Source: Piscinibacter sp. XHJ-5
Lineage (GTDB): Bacteria; Pseudomonadota; Gammaproteobacteria; Burkholderiales; Burkholderiaceae_C
Reading direction: 5' to 3'
Assembly: GCF_029855045.1 (NCBI RefSeq)
Contig: NZ_CP123228.1
Coordinates: 1,054,001-1,118,000 of the forward strand
Length of the DNA: 64,000 bases
This document shows, one piece after another, positions 17,596 through 26,532 of this stretch. Numbering within the stretch: position 1 is the stretch's first letter; each line of letters begins with the position of its first letter. The position numbers and the translations under genes are program-made. Below the pieces are notes generated by a model. That model was not told the DNA's origin. It ran no database searches and saw only the letters and a program-made list of their open reading frames with translations.

Positions 17596-19975
17596 GCGCC
17601 GGCTCATCGAGGCCTTCGTCGAACCCGGTGTAGAGCAGCACCGGCAGCGACGGGCGCAGCGCGAGCAGTTCCCCGGCCAGCTGCACGCCGGTGAGCCGCG
17701 GCATGGTCTGGTCGGTCAGCACGACGTCGAATGCGTCGGGCTCGTCGGCGAAGCGCTGCTTCGCCACGACCGGGTCGCGAACGAGCGTGACCTCCAGCCC
17801 CCAGCCGGAGAGCAGCTCCGACATGAAGGCTGCGACCATGGCCTGGTCCTCGACGAGCAGCAGGCGCCCTCGCAGCTTCGCCGCGCCGCCCATCGACGGC
17901 GAGTCCGCTGCGGGGACATCACCCTGCGCCGGCGCGGGCGCTGCGGGCAACATCACATGGAAGGTGCTGCCCCGCCCCGGACGGCTGTCGACGACGATGT
18001 GGCCGCCATGGTCGTGGACGATGCCGTGCACCATGGCCAGCCCCATTCCCGAGCCGCGCCCGACTTCCTTGGTGCTGAAGAACGGGTCGAACATGCGCTC
18101 GCGCACGTCGTCGGCCAGGCCGCAGCCGTCATCGGCCACCACCAGCTCGATCCACCGCCCGTCCACGTGGGCCCGGCACGATGCGCAGGTCGCTTGCACG
18201 TCGCGTTCGCGCAAGGACACCCGCAGCCTTCCGGCCCCCGCCATCGCGTCGCGGGCGTTGATGCAGAGGTTGAACAGCACCTGCTCGATCTGCACCGCAT
18301 CGGCCGCGACCGCAGGCAGCCTGGCGGCGAAGTCCACTTCCAGCTCGATGCTGCTCGGCAGCGTCGAGCGCAGCAGCGACAGCGATTGGCGCAGCGCGGG
18401 CGCGATCGCCAGCGCCGTGCGCTCAGGGCGCGTGCCCGAGCCGCGGCGGGCGAAGGTGAGCATCTGCGAGATGAGGTCGCGCGCGCGCTGGGAGGCCAGG
18501 TGCGCCTGCGCCAGCCGGTGCGTCAGCCGCGCATCGTTCAACTCCTCGGCGCGCTCGCCGGCCAGCACGATGTACCCCATCATGCTGGTGAGGATGTTGT
18601 TGAAGTCGTGCGCGATGCCGCCGGTGAGCTGGCCGATGGCTTCCATCTTCTGGGCCTGGCGCAGCTGCGCCTCGAGTTCGGCATGCTTTGCTTCGGCCTG
18701 GCGGCGCGCGCTGATGTCGCGCAGATGGCCGACGAAGATGTTCTCGCCGGCTGCGCTGCCCACGCTGATCGCCAGCTCGACGGGGAATTCGCTGCCGTCC
18801 GCGCGCAGCGCGGTCGTCTCGATCAGCCGGCCGACGAAGGGGCCTGACCCTGTCTGCAGCAGGCGCGCCAGGCCGCGGGCGTGCGCCTCGCGGTAGCGCG
18901 GCGGAATGATGACCTCGGCCAGGGAGCGTCCCAGCACGTCGCTGCGCGCGCGGCCGAAGCAGCGCTCGGCGACGGCATTGAATTCGACGATGCGCCCGTC
19001 GGCGTCCATGCCGATGATGCAGTCGAACGCCGCGTCGACGGTGGCGCGAAGCCTCGCCTCGCTGCGCAGGAGCGCCTGCTCGCGCTCGCGCAGCGCGCTG
19101 ATGTCGCGCACCACCTGCAGCACGTGCGGTTCGCCGCGGTAGCGCACCGGCACCACGCGCAGGTCGATCCAGAAAGGGCTGCCGTCGGCGCGCAGCGCGA
19201 TGCTCTGCACATGCGTTTCATGGCCCTCGAGCGCGCGCCGGATCTGCGCCTCGCGCTCCTCCACATAGCCGGGCGGGAAGTTCGCGGGGTAGCCGCCGCC
19301 GGCGGCGATGAGCTCGCGCGAGAAGCCGTACATCCGGTAGAAGGCCGGATTGGCGTCCAGGGTGCGTGCGCGGGCATCGCGCAGGACGAAGCCGTCGGAT
19401 GCGGCCTCGAAGATCACCCGGTACTGCTCCTCGCGCAGGCGCAGCACCTCGTCGGCGCGCAGTCGCTCGACTTCTGCGGCCGCACGCACGGCAAAGATCT
19501 GCAGGATGGACTCCACCCAATCCAGGTGCTGCATCGGCTTGCGCGACAGCACCGAGATGATGCCCAGCGAGCGGCCGTGGCGGTCGCTGAGGCCGAAGCC
19601 GGCATAGCTTTGCGCGCCCATCTCGCGCAGCGGAGGGTCGAGCGGAAAGCACTGTGCGACGTCGCAGGCGTAGGCGCGAAAGCGCGTGCCGATGACCGTC
19701 GCGCACGGGGTGCCTTCCAGCGCATAGGTGGCGTCTTCGCCGGCCTTGCCGTCGAGCACCATCGCCACGCGATGCAGCGACGTGGGATCGTCGTCCTGGT
19801 GCACCGCGATGAAGGCGCAGTCCACGCCCAGGATGTCCGCCAGCGAGAACACCAGCTCGCTCAGCACGGCCTCGCCCTGTGCGGCGGAAACGGCCAGCGC
19901 GGCGCGGCGCAGCGCTTCGGCCAGCGCCGCCCATTCGTCGACGCTGCGTGCGGTGGGGGACGGGCGGACCGACAT
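17513..19975 (-). CDS. GAF/PAS hybrid sensor histidine kinase
   Basis: An 820-residue cytoplasmic sensor without transmembrane helices. Domains in order: GAF about 10-165, PAS about 175-295 ([12 protein letters not shown]), PAS about 300-420 ([17 protein letters not shown]), HisKA with His456 in [11 protein letters not shown]. Then come HATPase_c (N box near [11 protein letters not shown] box [13 protein letters not shown]) and a receiver domain with Asp755 in LTDQTMP. It belongs to the group that passes phosphate through its own C-terminal receiver. An unusual CASC pair in the ATPase domain ([10 protein letters not shown]) could respond to metal or redox. The gene end overlaps the MFS gene. 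The nearest lone regulator is at 15150-15905. Confidence 0.92.
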   Translation of the reverse strand: MSVRPSPTARSVDEWAALAEALRRAALAVSAAQGEAVLSELVFSLADILGVDCAFIAVHQDDDPTSLHRVAMVLDGKAGEDATYALEGTPCATVIGTRFRAYACDVAQCFPLDPPLREMGAQSYAGFGLSDRHGRSLGIISVLSRKPMQHLDWVESILQIFAVRAAAEVERLRADEVLRLREEQYRVIFEAASDGFVLRDARARTLDANPAFYRMYGFSRELIAAGGGYPANFPPGYVEEREAQIRRALEGHETHVQSIALRADGSPFWIDLRVVPVRYRGEPHVLQVVRDISALREREQALLRSEARLRATVDAAFDCIIGMDADGRIVEFNAVAERCFGRARSDVLGRSLAEVIIPPRYREAHARGLARLLQTGSGPFVGRLIETTALRADGSEFPVELAISVGSAAGENIFVGHLRDISARRQAEAKHAELEAQLRQAQKMEAIGQLTGGIAHDFNNILTSMMGYIVLAGERAEELNDARLTHRLAQAHLASQRARDLISQMLTFARRGSGTRPERTALAIAPALRQSLSLLRSTLPSSIELEVDFAARLPAVAADAVQIEQVLFNLCINARDAMAGAGRLRVSLRERDVQATCASCRAHVDGRWIELVVADDGCGLADDVRERMFDPFFSTKEVGRGSGMGLAMVHGIVHDHGGHIVVDSRPGRGSTFHVMLPAAPAPAQGDVPAADSPSMGGAAKLRGRLLLVEDQAMVAAFMSELLSGWGLEVTLVRDPVVAKQRFADEPDAFDVVLTDQTMPRLTGVQLAGELLALRPSLPVLLYTGFDEGLDEPALRQLGVRSVLRKPIDEGLLFAALQHCL

Positions 19976-20015
19976 GGCGTCGAGTCTAGGCCGCAGCCGC
20001 CCCAGTCGGGCAGGC

Positions 20016-20037
20016 ATTACCCGGCGATTACCCGGCG
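20016..20037. repeat. Tandem 11-bp repeat ATTACCCGGCG x2
   Basis: Two exact back-to-back copies, 20016-20026 and 20027-20037, about 40 bp upstream of the kinase start. An 11-bp period places both on the same DNA face, as expected for a dimeric regulator. Confidence 0.7.
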
Positions 20038-20044
20038 GCGACCA

Positions 20045-20066
20045 GCGCGATACAGGCGCGATACAG
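20045..20066. repeat. Tandem 11-bp repeat GCGCGATACAG x2
   Basis: Two exact adjoining copies in the same intergenic region as the ATTACCCGGCG repeats. The ATACA core recurs at 13560-13575 and 15945-15960. It is a candidate site for the OmpR-type regulator and could serve either the kinase or the solute-binding protein gene. Confidence 0.7.
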
Positions 20067-20190
20067 GCAAGGCCCGGACGGCGGGCCCCGCGCGAGCGGC
20101 AAGCCTGTGCATTCCGTGCAATATGGTACGGATCATCGGGTCTAACCCGGATGCCGCCCAAGGGAGTGCTTCCATAGCATGCCGTCAACG

Positions 20191-20208
20191 CCATACAGAC
20201 ATGTATGG
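20191..20208. promoter_or_regulatory. Inverted repeat CCATACA-GACA-TGTATGG
   Basis: Perfect 7-bp arms with a 4-base spacer, about 20 bp upstream of the solute-binding-protein start. Shares ACATGTRT with the palindrome at 22203-22214. Probably an operator, possibly for the TetR repressor encoded at 21453. Confidence 0.5.
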
Positions 20209-20227
20209 CAGCTTGCGAGGAGGCATC

Positions 20228-21367
20228 ATGTTGAGCAGATGGGTCGGGGCCGCCGCTGTCGTCATCGGGATGGCGGCATCGCCTGGCGCAGGCGCGGCCA
20301 ACGGCGTCACGGACCACGAGATCCGCATCGGCGCGTCCGTGGTGCTCAGCGGACCGCTCGGGCCGCAGACCGCGGACTACGGCGCGGGTTCGCGCCTCTA
20401 CTTCGATTCGGTCAATGCGGCGGGCGGCGTGCACGGCCGCAAGATCGTCTACCGCACGCTCGACGATGCCTTCGATGTGCAGCGCGCCGTCGAGAACACA
20501 CGCCAGCTGCTGGAGCGCGACAAGGTCTTCCTGATCTACAACAACACCGGCACGGCGCACACCGCGGCCATCCTGCCCATCGCGGCCGAGGCCAGGACCG
20601 TCGTCTTCGGGCCGGTCACCGGCGCCTCGGCACTGCGGCAGACCTTCCACCGCCACCTGTTCCACGTGCGCGCTGGCTACGCCGACGAAGCGGCGCGCAT
20701 CACGCGCCAGCTGCACGAGATGGGCATCACGCGCGTGGCGGCGTTCTTCCAGGACGACGCGTTCGGCAAGGCTCTGCTCACGGAAGTGAAGAAGGCCGCC
20801 GCCGCGCAGCGTCTCGAGATCGTCGCCGAAGCGTCGGTCGATCCGAAGGCGCCGGCGTTCGAGGCCGCGGCCGCCACGCTGGGCAAGGCGGCGCCCCAGG
20901 CGGTGGTCATGTGCACGGCGGGGTCCACCTTCACCGGCCTCGTCAAGGCGCTGGGCACCACCGGCACCCGGCCGGGCATCTACGGGTTCTCGGTCGTCAG
21001 CGTGGACCAGACCACGCGCGACCTGGGCGCGGCGGCGCGCGGCATCGTGCTGGCGCAGGTCATGCCGTCGCTGGCGAATCGCGCCAACCCGGTGGTCGAC
21101 GAATACCTCTCGCTGGCGTCGGCCAAGGGCGACGCCGGGCCGCCGTCGCAGTCCAAGTTCGAGGGATTCGTGCACGCCCGGGTGCTGGTGGAGGGCCTGC
21201 GTCGCGCCGGGCGCGATCTGAGCACCGACCACTTCATCCGCGGCCTCGAGTCGGCCGGCGAAGTCTCCTTCGGGAAATTCTCGGCGCACTACTCGCCGAG
21301 CTCGCACAGCGGCTCGGCGTACGTGGAGCTCGCGATCATCGACACGGAAGGCAAGCTGCGGTACTGA
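20228..21367 (+). CDS. ABC transporter periplasmic solute-binding protein (branched-chain/aromatic type)
   Basis: A 379-residue type I periplasmic binding protein. A signal peptide is at about residues 1-26. IRIGASVVLSGPLGPQT begins the mature fold, FDSVNAAGGVHGRKI and FQDDAFGKAL are typical of the LivK/Peripla_BP_6 family. The start ATG was chosen because AGGAGG is 5 bases before it; an earlier ATG at 20201 lacks such a site. The permeases are not adjacent, but a full importer is encoded at 25374-30082. Relatives such as CouP bind hydroxycinnamates. It may be a second receptor for that importer; this is inference. Confidence 0.88.
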   Translation: MLSRWVGAAAVVIGMAASPGAGAANGVTDHEIRIGASVVLSGPLGPQTADYGAGSRLYFDSVNAAGGVHGRKIVYRTLDDAFDVQRAVENTRQLLERDKVFLIYNNTGTAHTAAILPIAAEARTVVFGPVTGASALRQTFHRHLFHVRAGYADEAARITRQLHEMGITRVAAFFQDDAFGKALLTEVKKAAAAQRLEIVAEASVDPKAPAFEAAAATLGKAAPQAVVMCTAGSTFTGLVKALGTTGTRPGIYGFSVVSVDQTTRDLGAAARGIVLAQVMPSLANRANPVVDEYLSLASAKGDAGPPSQSKFEGFVHARVLVEGLRRAGRDLSTDHFIRGLESAGEVSFGKFSAHYSPSSHSGSAYVELAIIDTEGKLRY

Positions 21368-21452
21368 GGGCGTCCGAGGCAGTCTTGACCACAGAGACAC
21401 AGAGCCAATCCAGTCTCCGTGATCAAGGACGAGGTTGCCAGCGCCGCCCGCC

Positions 21453-22085
21453 TCAAGCCCCCGCCCGCATCTGGATCAGCCGCTCCACGAAGCGGTTGCG
21501 CTCCTCGCGTTGCGGCGCTGTCATGTCGCGCGACATGACCGACTCCGCGACGACGTAGCTGTAGAGGACGAACGCTCTCCAGCGTGCCTCGACGATGGGG
21601 AAGCCCATCGACGAGAAGATCTGCGCGATGTAGCCCATGCGGCTGCCGTCGGCTTCGTCGACCGCCTGGCGCGCCATGTCGTCGCGCCGCGCCCACGCGC
21701 GGATGGCCAGCTCGATGCGTGCGGCACGCACGGCCGCCTTGCCGCGAAACGGCAGCGAGATCACGTCACGGATCTGCTCCACCGGATCGGTGCTGGCGCG
21801 CTCGAGTCGCGCCGTCAGCGCCTCGGTGGCGTGCTGGCGCCAGGCCCTGAGCACGCTGCGCAGCAGGTCTTCGCGGTCGCGAAAGTGCCAGTAGAAGCTG
21901 CCGCGCGTGACGCCCAGCGTGCGGGCCAGGACGTCGACACGCACGCTGTCGATGCCGTGGTCGGCGAGCACTTCGGTGGCCGCTTCGGTCCAGCGTTCCG
22001 GCGTCAGTGACGCGCGGACGGGATCGTCGGGCTTGGCGCGCTCTTTGGTCTTGCGGCCGCGCGAGGAATCGACGGAGATGGCCAT
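21453..22085 (-). CDS. TetR/AcrR-family transcriptional repressor
   Basis: About 210 residues. The N-terminal helix-turn-helix is clear: DSVRVDVLARTLGVTRGSFYWHF. The C-terminal ligand domain is divergent, as usual. An in-frame ATG at 22116-22118 would add 11 residues; neither start has a good ribosome site, so the shorter, starting MAISVD, is chosen tentatively. It is divergent from the feruloyl-CoA-synthase-like operon with a perfect palindrome between. By analogy it represses that operon until an aryl-CoA or aromatic acid binds. Confidence 0.88.
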   Translation of the reverse strand: MAISVDSSRGRKTKERAKPDDPVRASLTPERWTEAATEVLADHGIDSVRVDVLARTLGVTRGSFYWHFRDREDLLRSVLRAWRQHATEALTARLERASTDPVEQIRDVISLPFRGKAAVRAARIELAIRAWARRDDMARQAVDEADGSRMGYIAQIFSSMGFPIVEARWRAFVLYSYVVAESVMSRDMTAPQREERNRFVERLIQMRAGA

Positions 22086-22202
22086 GGTCGGCTGCGAGTG
22101 GCGAGATGCCCGTAGCATGTGCAGTGCAGCAGTGTATGGAACTTGGGGGAAACCCGGTTTTCATGAAGGGGCATGCTCCCTAACATCCTTCTTCAACACA
22201 CA

Positions 22203-22214
22203 TACACATGTGTA
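22203..22214. promoter_or_regulatory. Perfect palindrome TACACATGTGTA (candidate TetR operator)
   Basis: A 12-bp perfect palindrome 10 bases ahead of the CoA-ligase start codon, next to its GGAAAG ribosome site. Repressor bound here would block transcription or initiation. A related site is at 20191-20208. Confidence 0.6.
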
Positions 22215-22224
22215 CGGAAAGACG

Positions 22225-24036
22225 ATGGAGCCCAGCCTGTTCGAGGATCCCCGTTGGCTCGCGCCGCCGCGCACGGTGCGCATCGACTTCGACGACGGCA
22301 GCTTCGTGCTGCGATCGCCGCAGCCGCTGCAGCCGTATGCCCGTCGCATCGGGGACTGGCTCGAGCGCTGGGCCGCAGAGACACCCGACGCCCCCGCATT
22401 CGCCGAGCGCGGCCCGGACGGACAGTGGCGCAGGCTGACGTGGGGCCAGGCGCGCCGTGACGTGGGCCGCATCGCGCAAGCGCTGCTGGCGATGCGGCTG
22501 GCGCCGCAGGCTCCGGTGGTCGTGCTGTCCGACAACTCGGTCGACCACCTGCTGCTGATGCTGGCGGCCATGCACATCGGGCGTGCCGTGTGCAGCGTGT
22601 CCAGTGCGTACTGCCGGCTCACACGGGACTACACCAAGATCCACGGCATCCTCAACACGCTCGGACCGGCGCTGGTCTACGCCGCCGATGCGTCGGTCTA
22701 CGGGCCTCCCATCGCGGCGGCAGGACTTCGGTGCCCGGTGGTGCTGGGCCAGGGCGCGCAGCAGATGGAAGGGGCGCTGTCCTTCGCCAGCCTGCTCGAG
22801 CACGAGGAAGGCGCGCAGGTGATGCAGGCCTTCGCCGAGGTCGGCCCCGACACTCACGCCAAGTACCTGCTGACGTCGGGCTCGACCGGCCATCCCAAGG
22901 TGGTGATCAACACCCATCGCATGCTGTGCGCCAACCAGCAGATGATCGCGCAGGCGTGGCGCTTCCTCGAGCACGAGAAGCCGGTCATCGTCGACTGGCT
23001 GCCGTGGAGCCACACCTTCGGCGGCAATCACAACCTGAACATGGTGCTGCGCAACGGCGGCACGCTGGTCGTCGACGAAGGCCGGCCGGCGCCGGGGCTG
23101 GTGGAGAAATCGGTGCGCAACGTCTGCGAGGTGCAGCCCACGCTGTACTTCAACGTGCCGCGCGGACTGGAGATGCTGCTGCCCCATCTCGAGGCCGACG
23201 ACGCGCTGGCCCGCAGCTTCTTCAGCCGCCTGCGCGCCGTGTTCTACGCGGGCGCGGCGCTGCCGCAGTCGACCTGGGAGCGCCTGCAGGCGCTGGCCGT
23301 GCGGGTGCGCGGCGAACCGGTGTGGCTCACGACCGCGTGGGGATCCACCGAGACGTCGCCGGCGGTGACGAGCGCCCACTGGAGGCTCGATCGCGCCGGC
23401 GTCATCGGGTTGCCCTTGCCCGGCGTGGAGCTCAAGTTCGTGCCGAACGGCAGCAAGCTCGAGCTGCGCGTGCGCGGCGTGAGTGTCTTTCCCGGCTATC
23501 GCGACGCGCCGCACCTCACGGCGCAGGCCTTCGATGACGAGGGCTACTACTGCATCGGCGACGCGGGCCTGCTGGCCGACCCCGCGCATCCTGAGCGCGG
23601 TGTCGTCTTCGACGGGCGCGTCGCCGAGGACTTCAAGCTCACCACCGGAACCTGGGTCTCGGTGGGCACGCTGCGCGTGCGTGTCGTCTCGGCGCTGGCG
23701 CCGCTGGCGCAGGACGTGGTCATCACCGGCCACGACCGCGACGAGGTCGCCGCGCTGGTGTTCCCGTCGCAGCAGGCTGCGGGAATGCCCGCCGGGGAGC
23801 TCGCCGCCAGGATCGCGGCGGCGCTCGCATCCCTGCGCTCGTCGGGGGGCGGCTCGTCCCAGGCGCCGGCCCGCGCCATGGTGCTGACCGAGCCGCCGAG
23901 CGTGGATGCGGGCGAGATCACCGACAAGGGCTACATCAACCAGGCGGCCGTGCTCAAGCGCCGCGCCGCCCTCGTGCAGGCGCTGTACGAGCAAGGGCCG
24001 CAGGTCATCCTGCCGGCCAAGGATCCGCGGCCATGA
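22225..24036 (+). CDS. fcs: Feruloyl-CoA-synthase-like acyl-CoA ligase
   Basis: A 603-residue AMP-forming ligase, the usual size for the feruloyl-CoA synthase group. The phosphate loop LTSGSTGHPKVV is at about residues 215-226, the aromatic-acid pocket region VDWLPWSHTFGGN at about 255-267, TTAWGSTETSP at about 371-381 and the C-terminal ITDKGYINQAAVL replaces the usual lysine loop, as in other feruloyl-CoA synthases. The expected reaction is ferulate or a related hydroxycinnamate plus ATP and CoA to the aryl-CoA. It overlaps the crotonase gene by 4 bases and starts an operon that includes an importer. Other aryl acids cannot be excluded. Confidence 0.85.
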   Translation: MEPSLFEDPRWLAPPRTVRIDFDDGSFVLRSPQPLQPYARRIGDWLERWAAETPDAPAFAERGPDGQWRRLTWGQARRDVGRIAQALLAMRLAPQAPVVVLSDNSVDHLLLMLAAMHIGRAVCSVSSAYCRLTRDYTKIHGILNTLGPALVYAADASVYGPPIAAAGLRCPVVLGQGAQQMEGALSFASLLEHEEGAQVMQAFAEVGPDTHAKYLLTSGSTGHPKVVINTHRMLCANQQMIAQAWRFLEHEKPVIVDWLPWSHTFGGNHNLNMVLRNGGTLVVDEGRPAPGLVEKSVRNVCEVQPTLYFNVPRGLEMLLPHLEADDALARSFFSRLRAVFYAGAALPQSTWERLQALAVRVRGEPVWLTTAWGSTETSPAVTSAHWRLDRAGVIGLPLPGVELKFVPNGSKLELRVRGVSVFPGYRDAPHLTAQAFDDEGYYCIGDAGLLADPAHPERGVVFDGRVAEDFKLTTGTWVSVGTLRVRVVSALAPLAQDVVITGHDRDEVAALVFPSQQAAGMPAGELAARIAAALASLRSSGGGSSQAPARAMVLTEPPSVDAGEITDKGYINQAAVLKRRAALVQALYEQGPQVILPAKDPRP

Positions 24037-24842
24037 GCGTCTCTCTCGTCCCCGCGCAGGGGCTCCTGGGCAGCCTGTCGATGCTGCGCGTCGAGATCGG
24101 CGGGCCCGTCGTCCACCTGCGGCTCGACCGGCCCGACAAGCGCAACGCCATCAGCGACGAGCTGGTGACGCAGATCCAGACCGCCTTCGTGAACCTGCCG
24201 CGCGACGCGCGCGTGGCCGTGGTGAGCGGCGAGGGGGCGCACTTCTGCGCGGGCCTCGACCTGAACGAGGTCATTGAACAGGACGTGGCCGAAGGCATTG
24301 CGCATTCGCGGCGCTGGCATGCCGCCTTCGACCAGATCCAGTTCGGCCCGGTGCCGGTCATCGCGGTGCTGCAGGGCGCGGTGGTGGGCGGCGGCTTGGA
24401 GCTGGCGGCGACCGCCCACCTGCGCGTCGCCGAGACATCGGCGTTCTTCGCCTTGCCCGAGGGGCAACGCGGCATCTTCGTGGGCGGCAGCGGCTCGGCG
24501 CGCATTCCTCGCTTGATGGGCGTCTCGCGCATGACCGACATGATGCTCACCGGCCGGGTGTTCACGGCCGAGCAGGCCGAGGGCTTCGGCCTGGTGAACT
24601 ACGTGGTCCCCGAGGGCGAGGGCCTCGCCAAGGCGCTCGCGCTCGCGCGCCAGGTGGCATCCAATGCGGCGATGTCCAACTATGCCGTCACGCAGGCGCT
24701 GCCGCGCATCGCCGACATGAGCGCCTCCGACGGCCTGTTCGTGGAGTCGCTGATGTCGGCCATCGCGCAAGGCGACGATGCGGCCAAGCAGCGGGTGCGC
24801 GCCTTCCTGGACAAGCGCGCCGCGAAGGTGCGCAAGTCATGA
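24033..24842 (+). CDS. Crotonase-family enoyl-CoA hydratase/lyase
   Basis: A 269-residue crotonase. The oxyanion-hole segments are HFCAGLDL and GAVVGGGLE. Both hydratase glutamates are in place: Glu123 in GGGLE and Glu143 in LPEG, 20 residues apart as in rat mitochondrial hydratase. It therefore should hydrate a 2-enoyl-CoA such as feruloyl-CoA. It is unlike the classical feruloyl-CoA hydratase/lyase in sequence (no WCFGGGF motif), so direct vanillin release is uncertain. Start ATG overlaps the ligase stop. An internal ATG near 24081 is less likely. Confidence 0.85.
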   Translation: MSVSLVPAQGLLGSLSMLRVEIGGPVVHLRLDRPDKRNAISDELVTQIQTAFVNLPRDARVAVVSGEGAHFCAGLDLNEVIEQDVAEGIAHSRRWHAAFDQIQFGPVPVIAVLQGAVVGGGLELAATAHLRVAETSAFFALPEGQRGIFVGGSGSARIPRLMGVSRMTDMMLTGRVFTAEQAEGFGLVNYVVPEGEGLAKALALARQVASNAAMSNYAVTQALPRIADMSASDGLFVESLMSAIAQGDDAAKQRVRAFLDKRAAKVRKS

Positions 24843-24889
24843 CCGAGCACCCAGAGGGCGACGCCTGATCACACCAGAAGGGCTTCCAG

Positions 24890-24937
24890 ATGAAGATCGT
24901 CCAGCAGGCCGGCGGAACGCGCGGGGCAGCCCGATGA
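24890..24937 (+). other. 15-codon open frame coupled to the thioesterase start
   Basis: A short frame, MKIVQQAGGTRGAAR, ends in a TGA that overlaps the thioesterase ATG. It lies in a 91-base gap that also holds a 9-codon frame beginning at 24839. It could be a coupling leader or the remnant of a lost gene. There is no clear ribosome site beyond AGAAGGG. Confidence 0.3.
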
Positions 24938-25353
24938 GCCGGGTCCACATCCACCGGGTGAACGTGCAGTTCGGCGATTGCGATCCCGCCGGCATCGTGT
25001 TCTTTCCCAACTTCTCGCGCTGGATGGACGAGTCCTCGCTCGGCTTCTTCATGGCGCAGGGCGTTCCGCCGTGGCGCGAGCTGCTGAAGACGCGCGGCAT
25101 CGTCGGCACGCCGCTGCTCGAGATCCACACCCGCTTCATGAAGCCGGCCACCTACGGCGAGACCATCGAGGTGCACACCACCGTCGAGGCGTGGGCGGCG
25201 AAGACCTTCCGCCACCGCCATGTCGTCAAGCGCGGCGCCGACACGCTCTGCGAAGGCACCGAGGTGCGCGCCTTCGTCATCCGCGACCCGGCCGACCCGG
25301 ACCGCATCAAGGCCATCCCGATCCCCGAGGACATCAAGGCCTTGTGTACCTGA
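24934..25353 (+). CDS. 4-hydroxybenzoyl-CoA-type acyl-CoA thioesterase (hotdog fold)
   Basis: A 139-residue hotdog protein. The signature QFGDCDPAGIVFFPNFSRWM spans residues 12-31 and includes Asp17, at the place of the catalytic Asp in the Pseudomonas 4-hydroxybenzoyl-CoA thioesterase. It would hydrolyse an aromatic acyl-CoA, such as vanilloyl-CoA or 4-hydroxybenzoyl-CoA, freeing CoA after side-chain shortening. Co-location with an aryl-CoA ligase, a hydratase and an acyl-CoA dehydrogenase supports that. No good ribosome site; translation probably follows that of the short upstream frame. Confidence 0.85.
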   Translation: MSRVHIHRVNVQFGDCDPAGIVFFPNFSRWMDESSLGFFMAQGVPPWRELLKTRGIVGTPLLEIHTRFMKPATYGETIEVHTTVEAWAAKTFRHRHVVKRGADTLCEGTEVRAFVIRDPADPDRIKAIPIPEDIKALCT

Positions 25354-25373
25354 TCCACAACGAGGAGACATCC

Positions 25374-26510
25374 ATGAAGCGTTCGTTCGTGCTGTGCGCC
25401 GCCGCGGCGGCCTTGCTGTCCGCCGGCGTGCGGGCCGAGCTCACCGTCGGCGTGGTGGTGCCGCTCACCGGTCCTGCCTCGGGCCTCGGCATCCCGATGA
25501 GCAACGGCGCGAAGATGTGGCCTGCCACCGTGGGCGGCGAGAAGGTGAAGCTCGTCATCCTCGATGACGCGACCGATCCCACGCGCGGCGTGCAGAACGC
25601 GCGCCGCCTCGTCAACGAGGACAAGGTCGATGTGCTGATCGGCTCGGGCGCCACGCCGGTGGCCATCGCCATCGCCGACGTGGCTTCCGAGACCAGGACG
25701 GCTCAGCTGTCGCTGTCGCCGGCGCCGCTGCCGCCGGGCAAGGACACCTGGACCTTCCGCATGCCGCAGTCCAACGGCGTGATGGCCAATGCCATGGTCG
25801 CCCACATGCAGAAGCAGGGCGTGAAGTCGGTGGGCTTCATCGGCTACACCGACGCGTACGGCGAGAGCTGGCTGCAGGAGCTGACGCCGCGGCTGGAGAA
25901 GGCCGGCATCAAGCTCGTGGGCAGCGAGCGCTTCGCGCGCACCGACACCAGCGTGACCGCGCAGGCCTTGAAGCTGGCCACCGCCAACCCGGATGCGATG
26001 GTCATCGTCGCCTCGGGCAGCGGCGCGGCCATGCCCCAGCTGGCACTGATCGAGCGAGGCTACAAGGGCAAGTTCTATCAGACCCATGCAGCGGCGACGC
26101 GCGACCTGATGCGCGTGGGCGGCAAGGCGATGGAGGGCACCTTCGTCACGTCCGGGCCGGTGGTGGTCGCCGAGCAGCTGCCGGACAACCATCCGTCGAA
26201 GGCGCTCGGCGTGAAGTTCAACCAGGCCTACGAGCAGGCGCATGGGGCGGGCCTGCGCAACCAGTTCGCCGCGCATTCCTACGACGCCTACCTGCTGCTC
26301 GACAAGACCGTTCCGGTGGCGCTGAAGAAAGCCAAGCCCGGCACGGCGGAGTTCCGCGCGGCGCTGCGCGATGCCATCGAATCCACGCACGGGCTGGCGG
26401 TCACGCACGGGGTGTACGACTTCTCGGCCAGCGACCATTGGGGCTTCACGCCCGACACCGGCGTGGTCATGAAGGTCGTCAACGGCGACTGGCAGCTCGA
26501 GAAGAAGTGA
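25374..26510 (+). CDS. ABC transporter periplasmic solute-binding protein
   Basis: A 378-residue type I binding protein with signal peptide (about residues 1-21, ending VRAEL). The start of the fold is GVVVPLTGPASGLGIPM. VGFIGYTDAYGESWLQ and QTHAAATRDL are typical of the aromatic-acid-binding branch. GAGGAG lies 6 bases before the ATG. It is immediately upstream of both permease genes and both ATPases and is clearly the receptor of this importer. Relatives with aryl-CoA ligases bind hydroxycinnamates or benzoates; ligand inferred. Confidence 0.9.
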   Translation: MKRSFVLCAAAAALLSAGVRAELTVGVVVPLTGPASGLGIPMSNGAKMWPATVGGEKVKLVILDDATDPTRGVQNARRLVNEDKVDVLIGSGATPVAIAIADVASETRTAQLSLSPAPLPPGKDTWTFRMPQSNGVMANAMVAHMQKQGVKSVGFIGYTDAYGESWLQELTPRLEKAGIKLVGSERFARTDTSVTAQALKLATANPDAMVIVASGSGAAMPQLALIERGYKGKFYQTHAAATRDLMRVGGKAMEGTFVTSGPVVVAEQLPDNHPSKALGVKFNQAYEQAHGAGLRNQFAAHSYDAYLLLDKTVPVALKKAKPGTAEFRAALRDAIESTHGLAVTHGVYDFSASDHWGFTPDTGVVMKVVNGDWQLEKK

Positions 26511-26532
26511 CGGGCGCGGCCACGACAGCTCC

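Noticed and set aside
20045..20066. CRISPR-like repeat
   Set aside because: Only two adjacent 11-bp units without spacers.
22180..23994. Long open frame antisense to the CoA ligase
   Set aside because: Shadow of the ligase reading frame in GC-rich DNA; no start signals or domain.
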